Origin: Procambarus clarkii | Taxonomy: Eukaryota; Arthropoda; Malacostraca; Decapoda; Cambaridae | Direction: 5' to 3' | Assembly (NCBI RefSeq): GCF_040958095.1 | Contig: NC_091160.1 | Span: 42,669,968 to 42,733,967, forward strand | DNA length: 64,000 nucleotides | Part shown: positions 55,768-64,000 of the stretch, in pieces | Position numbering within the stretch: position 1 is the first letter of the stretch | Layout: every line of letters begins with the position of its first letter | Position numbers and translations under genes: made by a program | Notes under the pieces: generated by a model | The model's input: the letters and a program-made list of their open reading frames with translations, nothing else | Told to the model about the DNA's origin: nothing | Databases searched by the model: none

Positions 55768-56466
55768 ACGGGGTGGTCCGTGGGGCAGCACACACACTGG
55801 GCGGTCCGTGGGGCGGCACACACACGGCGTGGTACGTGGGGCGGCACACACACAGGGTGGTCCGTGGGGCGGCACACACACGGCGTGGTACGTGGGGTGG
55901 CACACACGGGGTGGTCCGTGGGGCGGCACACACGGGGCGGTCCGTGGGGCGGCACACAGGGGGCTGTCCGTGGGGCGGCACACATGGGGTGGTCCGTGGG
56001 GCAGCACACAGGGCGGTTTGTGGGGCGGCACACAGGGGGCAGTCCGTGGGGCGGCACACACGGGGTGGTCCGTGGGGCAGCACACACGGGGCAATCCATG
56101 GGGCAGCATACAGGGCGGTCCGTGGGGCGGCACACAGGGGGCGGTCTGTGGGGCGGCACACACGGGATGGTCCGTGGGGCGGCACACACGGGGTGGTCCG
56201 TGGGGCGGCACACATGGGGTGGTCCGTGGGGCGGCACACAGGGGGCGGTCCGTGGGGCGGCACACACGGGATGGTCCGTGGGGCGGCACACACGGGGTGG
56301 TCCGTGGGGCGGCACACACGGGGCGGTCCGTGGGGCGGCACACAGGGGGCGGTCCGTGGGGCGGCACACAGGGGGCGGTCTGCGGGGCAGCACACACGGG
56401 ATGGTCCGCGGGGCGGCACACACGGGGTGGTCCGTGGGGCGGCACACACGGGGTGGTATGTAAGGT
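55768..56466. repeat. 26-bp GC-rich minisatellite, about 27 copies
   Basis: The unit contains gtccgtggggcggcacacac and ggggtg. It follows the GT-rich block directly and shares its gtggggc motif. Its (CG)-containing units are a local CpG-rich patch. Confidence 0.95.
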
Positions 56467-56654
56467 AGCACGGTGGGGAGACTGGTGGCACTGTGGAGAC
56501 ACTGCGGTGGCACATGAAGTGGCAGTGGGTGCCACATGAGTGGAACTGAGATAGTACATTGGGAGGCACTTGGGAGGCACCAAAATAGTACTCGGATGGA
56601 ACGCAGAGCTGGAACTGGGGGTGACAGCATATAGGTGCCTCGACCACGACGAGG

Positions 56655-56815
56655 CACCTGACAGCTAAGTGGACAGCGGTTCGGATTCATAGTCCTGAGG
56701 TTCCGGGTTCGATCCCCGGTGGAAGTGGAGACAAATGGGCAAAATGTTTCTTTCACCCTGATGCTCATGTTCACCTAGCAGTAAATACATACCTGGGAGT
56801 TAGAATTTGATTGAT
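56655..56815 (+). mobile_element. SINE family B variant
   Basis: The head cagctaagtggacagcggtt has a strong B box gggttcgatcccc; the core has cacctagcagtaaata. It is closest to the copy at 22190-22440. Confidence 0.75.
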
Positions 56816-56939
56816 ATAATGGGCAGAAGGAAAGAAGGGTCAGGGATTGCTCTTCACTCGTCATAGGGAAGCAGGCCACGTTAGACAACGTGTAATGCTT
56901 TCTCTGGATTAACTCAAGTCTTGACTGACCAACAAACAT

Positions 56940-57940
56940 CAAATCAAATCAAATCAAATGTTTATTTAGGTAAGGTACATACATACAAGAGATTTTACAA
57001 AGAGTGATGAATTTATAGATAAAGCTAGTACATACAATGCCTAAAGCCACTATTACGCAAAGCGTTTCGGGCATGAAAAACTTAAATAACTAAAGCTTAA
57101 TACTAATTGAGCATAAAGAATAAAATGAGTTGAGAACAAACAAAAAAAAAGAGATAAGAAGGGGGGAACATGGCAGAAAAAGCAGCACAAATACAATTCG
57201 GTCGACAAACAGCGTCATTTAAAAAAAAAAAAAAAAAAGACTGACAATAGAGGGGTAAGGTAGGTTACAGGGAATTTATTAGGTATAGCTTCGTTTTTAT
57301 CTTAAACTGGTTGAGAGAGGTACAGTCTTTAACATGGTTGGGAAGGTCATTCCACAATCTGGGTCCCTTGATTTGTAGAGCATTTCTAGCTTGATTAAGT
57401 TGTACTCTAGGAATATCAAAACTGTATTTATTTCTGGTGTGGTGCTCATGGGTTCTGTTACAACCTTCTATGAAGCTTTTGAGGTCAGGATTGGCATTAC
57501 AGTTCAGCGTTTTATATATGTATAATACTCATGAGAGAATATGCAGTGACTTAATATCTAACATATTCAAAGATTTGAGTAGGGGTACTGAGTGATGTCT
57601 GGGGCCAGAGTTGGATATTGTCCTAATAGCAGCTTTGTGTTGAGTAATTAGAGGACGTAAATGATTTTGGGTAGTAGAACTCCAAGCACAAATACCATAG
57701 TTGAGATATGGATAGATGAGGGAGTAATAGAGAGTCACCAGGGCAGGGCGGGGTACATAATATCTGATCTTAGAAAGAATGCCAACAGTTTTTGAAACTT
57801 TTTTTTATATATTTAGAATGTGTCCCTGGAAATTCAGCTTGTGGTCAATGAGAATGCCAAGGAATTTGCCATCTAATTTGTTACAAATTTGGGTATTGTT
57901 TATTTTGAGATTTATTTGATTAGAGGATTTATTGCCAATG
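56940..57940 (-). pseudogene. non-LTR retrotransposon 3' fragment
   Basis: The minus-strand frame at 57529-57738 encodes LYYSLIYPYLNYGICAWSST and [20 protein letters not shown], the post-RT region. Downstream it continues to an FK..L-type terminus and a 3' UTR ending near 56945 with taagcattgtatgtactagc-type text. It is the contiguous reference for the split copy at 27534-28535. Confidence 0.82.
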
Positions 57941-57944
57941 ATCT

Positions 57945-58285
57945 ATGATCTATTGCCAACATCTAAGCATTATTTATATGTTAGGAAGAGGCCTGGGATA
58001 TCCAATGTGGTGCTGAGGCATTTTTTTACACATAAACATTTTTCTCTGCTCATTCCATGCACTTACCTTACCATATGGTTACTGTATCCAAATCATGCTG
58101 TACTCTCTTACTGTACAGTAGTGTATTTTGTAACCTCTTTTCAAATGCTGTATTTTTCTTAATATTATTAGATATTAGCTTTAGAAACATTAACTTGGTT
58201 AATGAGATTCTATTACCAGTTAATTAGTTCCTTTATAATTTAAAACAAAAATGCTTATTTTAGGGTTTACCGTATGGTTTGTTAT
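57945..58285. other. intergenic DNA, nothing recognised
   Basis: No feature seen. Confidence 0.4.
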
Positions 58286-58289
58286 ATTT

Positions 58290-58510
58290 GTTAAGGGGAA
58301 TCCTTCAAGGCTCGTCCAGGTCCTTCTAGGCCAACTACTGACCTCCTTTAGGATGCAACCCACAACAGTTCCCAGACTTCTGGGTACCTATTGAATGTGA
58401 AAAAACGCATCAGGTGAAAGGAAATGTACCCAACCATTTGTATCCCGTTTGGGGACTGAACCTGGGGCTAATGGTTGTGCGCTGAAGACGTAGACCACTT
58501 CACTATTCAT
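58290..58510 (-). mobile_element. SINE family B
   Basis: A minus copy with gaccactt-type head near 58495, a B-box-like aggttcagtccc and core near 58380. Confidence 0.65.
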
Positions 58511-58529
58511 ATGTTTTATTTACAAACTT

Positions 58530-58690
58530 GTATTAATAAATAAATAAATAAATAAATAAATGTTTATTCAGGTAAAGTACATACATACAAGAGGTTATAC
58601 AAAAATTTATAGATTTACAGATAGAGCTAGTACATACAATGCCTAAAGCCACTATTACGCAAAGCGTTTCGGGCAGGAAAAACATTAAAG
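58530..58690 (-). mobile_element. LINE 3' end with TAAA tail
   Basis: The (aaat)n at 58530-58560 is the reverse-complement tail; then gtacatacatacaagaggtt and aagcgtttcgggcagg. Confidence 0.75.
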
Positions 58691-58769
58691 ACTACAACTT
58701 AATACTATTATTTCATATGTGTATTGTAGAATTTATTTAGTTATTTAGAATTTACAGTATTTTAGTTGA

Positions 58770-58965
58770 GTACAGTAGCTTCGTTTTCTGCTCCCAATTG
58801 GGAATTCCGAGTTTAAATCTCGGGTGGGACAGAATTGATTGGGCACATTGCCTATCACCTAATGCCTCTGTTCAACTAGCAGTAAATAGGTACCCAGGAG
58901 TTAGTCAGCTTGTTGTTGAGTTGCATCCTGGGGAGGGTCTGTAATTCGATCTGGGTTGGGGGTGA
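58770..58965 (+). mobile_element. SINE family B
   Basis: B-box-like gagtttaaatctcggg, core caactagcagtaaataggta and a truncated tail. Confidence 0.7.
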
Positions 58966-59274
58966 CCTCAATGTACTGTAAATTTATGTCAAGGTGTATA
59001 TTTAAATAAGTGTAACATGTATATATACTCTGGCTGCCTGTCCCTGACACAATGATTTATACAAGAGGTTATAATGCATTGTGAAAGTACACATTTTGGT
59101 GATTAAATCAATAAATGATGTGTCTGTCTGTATGGAGTACAGTACTCCTTTCAACAATATTTTCTCTTCACAGATGGTGCCATTATCCAGAAACAAATTA
59201 AAAACAGAAACAAAGATGGTTCCTTGACAGCCATTTATGTATGTAGCCAAGATGTCGAGGTTAGTCCTACCTAT

Positions 59275-59540
59275 AATTACTCAAGCGTAGTTACAGGATG
59301 AGAGTTATGCTCGTGGTGTCCCGTCTTCCCAGTACTGTCATGTGATGCTTTGGAACTAGTGACTGTTTTGGTCTCCATCACCTTTCTACATGATCTTCTT
59401 GGCTTGGTGCCTTCTTTAGAGAATTACTTCATCACTTTACTTGTTCCAACCGTCTACCACTGTTTGTAAAAGAGAATGTTCTAATGTTTTTAGCAGTGTT
59501 ATTCCCCTAGTTTGAATCTGTGACATCTTGTTCTCTGAGT
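59275..59540 (-). pseudogene. LINE 3' fragment
   Basis: A reverse-complement match to the RT C-terminus and 3' UTR at 51400-51600 and 48060-48320. Confidence 0.65.
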
Positions 59541-59544
59541 AGTA

Positions 59545-60035
59545 TTTGTTTCGTGTTTGCAGAGAAAGTATCACAGCTTATAGTTTATAGACGTGAAAAC
59601 TATTTACTCTACTGGTGCCACCCCTTGGAGCTCACCAGAGCTTATGGTACTGAAACAATATGGCTGTCCCCAAATGCTAGCTCTTCACCTAATAGTCAGT
59701 GTGTAATGGTACTTGCTTCCAGTAGGTGGCGATTGTCCCAGAAGCCTGAAGTGTCTAATACAGGCACACCTCCAAAATACAGATTACTGTACTGTGTGTC
59801 GTTCTAGAACCAATATTAATTTGTCTTCAAATCCAGATTTCTGGACATTTCCCTTGTTTTGAGCTATTTATCACCAAATTTTTCAGAATTTTCTTTTTGG
59901 AAGTGATAGTCAGTTTTATGTATACACAAATGATATATAAATAGTGGATTTTTGTTTATTAATAATTACAGTATTCACACAAAAAATATGTAAATTATTT
60001 ATTCACCATATAGGCTGGTCTTGATAACACACAAT
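59545..60035. other. intergenic DNA, nothing recognised
   Basis: No feature seen. Confidence 0.4.
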
Positions 60036-60039
60036 GAAC

Positions 60040-60215
60040 CTAAAGCACTTGTTATCTTAACACCCAGGTACCTATTTTACTGCTAGGTAACAGGGGCATA
60101 GGGTGAAAGAAACTCTGCCCATTGTTTCTCGCCGGCGCCTGGGATCGAACCCAGGACCACAGGATCACAAGTCCAGCGTGCTGTCCGCTCGGCCGACCGG
60201 CTCCCCACTGTGTCA
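60040..60215 (-). mobile_element. SINE family B variant with tRNA-like head
   Basis: The minus-strand head ggtcggccgagcggacagca has a good A-box look and the B box is gggttcgatccc. The core has cctagcagtaaaataggta. Confidence 0.75.
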
Positions 60216-60727
60216 TGTTGACTGTTAAACTTTTGCTGTCACCCTGAACTGGCCTTGAAGTTCTCAGTGCCCATGGTTAATAGCATTCTTAGCTACAGAC
60301 TAAATGTTCACCCCCTGGCTACAGTTTTTCATACATCATTGGTAAGCAACAGTGTGTAAATTCCCCAAGCTTAGAAGGTTGTAGCATTTTTTTGCCCCAT
60401 CTTTCATCAGTGCTCTTTATTTTATTCATAAACTATATGATCTGCTTCCTTTGCTTTTATGTCAGAAACATTGGTAGAACAGTATAGTACCAGAAACATC
60501 ACTTCCATCCTCTTTCCTGCTAAGCCAAGATCACGTTTATCTAATAACTTGGCCATATTTTCCATAGTACAGTTCAGCACAGTTCCTCTCAGCCTTGTGT
60601 AATGTATCCCACACTACTCTTGCAGTGTTACATGGCTTCACTTCCAAATAATAATACTGTATATCTGAAGCAAAACTAATGAAAATGCATGAATATAACA
60701 AGAGACCAGACCACACGAGGAAACTAC

Positions 60728-60800
60728 ATAATTACCTAAGTGTAGTTACAGGATGAGAGCTACGCTCGTGGTGTCCCGTCTTCCCAGCACTCTTTGTCAT
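60728..60800 (-). mobile_element. LINE 3' end scrap
   Basis: attacctaagtgtagttaca followed by ctcgtggtgtcccgtcttcc. Confidence 0.7.
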
Positions 60801-60804
60801 ATAA

Positions 60805-61520
60805 AAACTCATGTCTCAAAACTCAAAAACTCAAAAAATACATGTCAAATACATGTATCGGTACGCGTGCCCTCACAATGGGTCTGGATACCTTAGACAA
60901 AATAATACAAAAACAAAACTTGTATAGTATGTGCAATTTATAATACATATGAGTTTAAGCTTGGTAAAGCATTTAAAAAATATAAATGCATTGTTTTAAA
61001 TAATATATACAGTATTGAACAAATAGAAAAATGAAACTAGAAAATAATAATACTAAATATGATGGAAATTATTTTACAGTTGATCTAGATTTCAATGTCT
61101 TACCTTTTTTCTCCAGCATCCAGGTTTGTTTTTAGAAATCTAAATTTCAGAGGGAAAACATAGGTGAATTTTGTCCAGTCTTTAGAGGGATTCATTGTAG
61201 GGAGGTCTGGATTTGAGGGGTGCACTCGACTGTATGGCCGTGAGGTGCCTGTGCAGTTACGCATGGGAAACTACTGAGGGGGCCATGCAGAAAGAGGAAT
61301 TTCATTACACTTAATGCTCTATTTTTAAGGTTATGCTCTTTAACTACACTACACATGAGATTATTGCAGGTATTGTTGTGTATCACACTAAATGAATGCT
61401 TGATAAGACTCAAATAATTATTGATGTGATGTAATTTGATGCTGAGAGTTCTTATCAGTTTAAATATTTATTCATTATTACAATACTGTATATGCAAGTA
61501 GAGAATGTCACAGATGGCTG
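60805..61520. other. intergenic DNA, nothing recognised
   Basis: A possible promoter region for the gene at 61701, but no TATA-initiator pair or CpG patch stands out. Confidence 0.35.
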
Positions 61521-61524
61521 AAAA

Positions 61525-61678
61525 TAAATAACCCAATCCACACATGAAAAGAAAGGAATGCAATGAACTTTTTGGCCCGTCCTGGACCCTTGTCAATTCG
61601 CAGCAGTTGTGACTTGATAGAGCTGACCGGAACGCTGTCATATTCCTTGCTTTTCATGTATGGGTTGGGTTATTGAAT
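61525..61678. mobile_element. palindromic element, family P3
   Basis: The left end aataacccaatccacacatg and right end catgtatgggttgggttatt are inverted copies; ggaatg/cattcc continues the pairing inward. A further copy begins at 63943. Confidence 0.8.
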
Positions 61679-61700
61679 TATTGCATGTGTATTTAACTTC

Positions 61701-61990
61701 ATGAAAATGACAAAAGTATGCACATTCATTAGCTCTTGTCAACCCTATAGAATAGCTTCATCAAGCATTAACTCTACTTTAAACAGATGGATTCGTGGAG
61801 CAATTTGGGCTGCTGGTTCATGCGTGGTTTGGTGCCCTGTATGTGTGTGCCTGAGTGGGGGAGGAGCTTGGTGGGTGTGTGCCTGTGCTGTTGGGCTCAT
61901 AACCATTACACTAGGATCTGGATACACCACTTGGACAGTCTTCAACAATCTACTTCGACATGGACCACAGGCTTACCCGTTCTTTGCACA
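61701..61990 (+). CDS. exon with hydrophobic N-terminal segment
   Basis: The frame opens at ATG 61701; alternatively the exon starts at 61787 after ttaaacag. The donor is caca|gtaagt. It contains about 45 hydrophobic residues followed by TTWTVFNNLLRHGPQAYPFF. It exits after two bases of a codon. Confidence 0.55.
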
Positions 61991-63299
61991 GTAAGTTTTA
62001 TTGATTCATGAGGAAGTGCTCGGGAAACGAATAATAATGGATGTCCTGTATCTTGAAAAAATCATATGAGTAAAATTGGTCAAACCTAATCAAATCTACT
62101 TATAGCTGGTATATCGGTGACTAAAAGTGCACGGGATGCTACTGTTTGATAAAGTTGATATTGTAAGACTTTTCATCAGAAGTGTGTTTGGCAATAATGT
62201 CATGCTTCATTAAAATATGGTTGAGAGAATCTAAGAATAATAAATATTTACTTGCAAATTTAACTTTGAAAATTGATAAATAGCTTACAGTAAAGATTAT
62301 CTTATGGTGACTGCATACAAATTTAAGAATATAAGAAACTACAGTAGAAGGTTTATTGGCTCATTTGAGACGGCATCTATTTATATCCACCCTTGTTACG
62401 AGGCAATTTGCCTTCGTGACATTAATATACCCCTCTAGAGATTTATTTTATATCTCTTCCCTGCCATAAGTAGCTGCTAGAGCATATTTGATTTAGTTTA
62501 GGAAAGAATTTTGGAGAAATCTGCACTCTATTTCTAGCATACTTACTGTACAGTATTTATATTTCAAAATTTATAAAAGATGGTAGCATGATGATGTTTA
62601 AGCCAATCACAAGGTTCCACTCTTCTTGGTCTTGCAACTTGTCACCAACTTCAAAAATGTCTTAAGAACTTATGATTTGTCATTTGAGTACATAAGTTAT
62701 GCACTCACAGATATGGCTTAACATTACCTGGCTAAAGGATCGTCATTAAGTACAATAGTCCATCTACTTACGGTAGACTGGTCGGTTCAGCGACCGCCTT
62801 GCTTCTTGTAAGTCGACGTATGATCCCTGATGTTCCAAATGAGATTGAGCATCATTCCTTCACTCGGTTCTCCTATCCTATCCTCATCTCTTCCAAGTGC
62901 TATATAGTCATACTGGTTTAACAAGCTTTATAAGAAAAATAATAGAATTAGTCCAATATTTAAAACCATGCTTCCAAGAGTTCTTCATCCTTTAACATTT
63001 GTAAATTTCTATATTGAAGTCTTTTATCACTAAATTTCCATTTTGCATGATTCAGGGGCTTCAGCATTATGGAGCATGTTGTTGACAGAGGACATACACA
63101 TGCTGCCACTACACACGAGCTGAGAAGGTCCTCTAAGCCTAGCAGCACGTTACAGAGCTTGGGCGGGAATGGACACCACAGAGGTAGTGGAATAGAACCC
63201 ATCATGCACGAGATGGTGGCCACTGCCAGTGCTCTACATTCCTGCTTGGTCTTGCCGTGGTATTCACTCGTCTCCCCTGATAACCACTTTTCCCACCAG
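61701..63299 (+). CDS. 5' part of a membrane protein gene, possible PXA-domain sorting nexin (runs off window)
   Basis: Two exons, 61701-61990 (or from acceptor 61787) and 63056-63299, join exactly in phase (CA|G, Gln) with donor gtaagt and acceptor tgattcag. The first encodes a long hydrophobic, Cys-rich segment, ICGAIW-like in tone: RGAIWAAGSCVVWCPVCVCL, then WWVCACAVGLITITLGSGYT, i.e. one or two membrane spans. The second encodes a polar, Ser/His-rich linker (THELRRSSKPSSTLQSLGGN) and then MHEMVATASALHSCLVLPWY with SLVSPDNHFSHQ. The order membrane anchor, linker, and an L-x-x-WY-x-x-(V/I)S-x-(D/E)-x-x-F motif is the start of a PXA domain in SNX13/14/19/25-type nexins, which tether organelle membranes. 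This family call is inference. Other exons lie to the right, and possibly to the left. The ATG at 61701 is the first after an in-frame stop. Confidence 0.5.
62000..63050. other. intron with one diverged SINE
   Basis: A diverged SINE family A copy lies at 62770-62935 (cagcgaccgccttgcttctt to gctatatagtcatactggtt). Nothing else recognised. Confidence 0.5.
63056..63299 (+). CDS. exon with PXA-like start
   Basis: The acceptor is gatgattcag-like (tgattcag) and the donor cag|gtttgt is weak. Entry after one base and exit on a codon boundary fit the previous exon. It contains LPWYSLVSPDNHF. Confidence 0.55.
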
Positions 63300-63301
63300 G
63301 T

Positions 63302-63940
63302 TTGTTGCCCTAAATAGTCAGTGCTCTTGATGATGATCTATTTATAAAATTAGAGAATCTTATGACAGGAATTTCATTGTATATAAGTAATTGGGGTTAA
63401 GAGACCCCAATAGCTATTCAGTATCCTCCTCATCTGGATCAAGATTCAGTTTTTTGTCAGTTTCACAATATTTTTTGTCACCATCTGTTAAGCAATCCCA
63501 TTAAAAGATTTACAAAGCAAACTCCTTAAAATCATTTGGAAATGAAGGGCAAAGTATTTTCCACACTTCATTATCATTTTTTTTTTAACTTCCATGACTT
63601 CATTTTGATGATTAAAGGAATAACTTTAGTGATGAAAAGTCAGGATTTGAAAGAGGCTGCTATTACTGTCAAGTCAAATCTAGATGCCACTTCAAGATAA
63701 AATAAATTAGGCAAGTCATAAACTGCATGAGATACACATCTATGAGAGAGACCTCAACACTCCTCTAGGGAAGGTAAATCATACTGTTAGCTCTTTGTGG
63801 TGTTCCTTTGGACATGGCAACACTGTAGGCCACACACACAACACGCTAGGTGCACATACACATCACACTGACCTAATTAGACAATACATGTACACATTGT
63901 ATTGAATAATCACAGGTGAAAAGAATATCACAATGGCATG
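63302..63940. other. intronic DNA, nothing recognised
   Basis: No exon found between 63302 and the right edge. Confidence 0.4.
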
Positions 63941-63942
63941 GG

Positions 63943-64000
63943 TGAAAATGAATAACCCAACCCACATGTTCGAAAAAGGAATGATGACATTTCTGTTCAC
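63943..64000. mobile_element. palindromic element, family P3, left end only
   Basis: aataacccaacccacatgtt and aaaggaatgatgaca match the left arm at 61525. Cut by the window edge. Confidence 0.7.

Noticed and set aside
55416..56774. Pro/Cys-rich or His/Trp-rich frames of 290-450 codons
   Set aside because: Both strands and several frames are open only because of the 26-bp and GT-rich arrays; frames drift with indels.

Overview
The window looks like decapod crustacean genomic DNA, probably from a crayfish or close relative. It has a split animal gene with canonical GT-AG introns and is unusually rich in minisatellites. It is also littered with tRNA-derived SINEs, 5'-truncated non-LTR retrotransposons, palindromic elements and the short motif TACAGTA/TACTGTA. 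The species call is inferred from repeat style and was not tested. There are no bacterial operons, CRISPR arrays or free-standing tRNA or rRNA genes.

Layout. (1) 3760-33047, plus strand: the last ten exons of a cGMP-dependent protein kinase (PRKG/foraging family). All nine junctions are phase-consistent and give 496 residues from the end of cyclic-nucleotide-binding domain A, through domain B and the complete kinase, to the stop. The N-terminus lies before the window. (2) 11107-14320, minus strand, inside the first 12.7-kb intron of the kinase: a nested C-type-lectin-like gene with four recognisable exons. Its N-terminal exon has a reading-frame problem. (3) 33048 to about 34950: the probable 3' UTR of the kinase. 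(4) About 35-61 kb: intergenic DNA made of repeats and dead retroelements. (5) 61701-63299, plus strand: two phase-matched exons of another gene, membrane-anchored and possibly a PXA-domain sorting nexin, running off the right edge.

Repeats dominate. At least thirteen unrelated tandem arrays with units of 23-30 bp occupy roughly a sixth of the window. Most very long open frames are artefacts of arrays whose period is a multiple of three. The most notable pattern is that three arrays abut 3' splice sites. About 90 acceptor-like units precede the kinase exon at 3760. A 50-bp duplication of a real acceptor precedes the catalytic-loop exon at 25876. A 29-bp array gives about 550 nt free of AG in front of a lectin exon, while on the other strand it carries about 23 donor consensus sites. 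Several arrays also grew from retroelement tails or inside a retroelement reading frame.

The kinase and lectin share a locus but nothing shows that they work together. The strongest leads are the splice-site-associated arrays, the nested lectin and the retroelement-seeded satellites.
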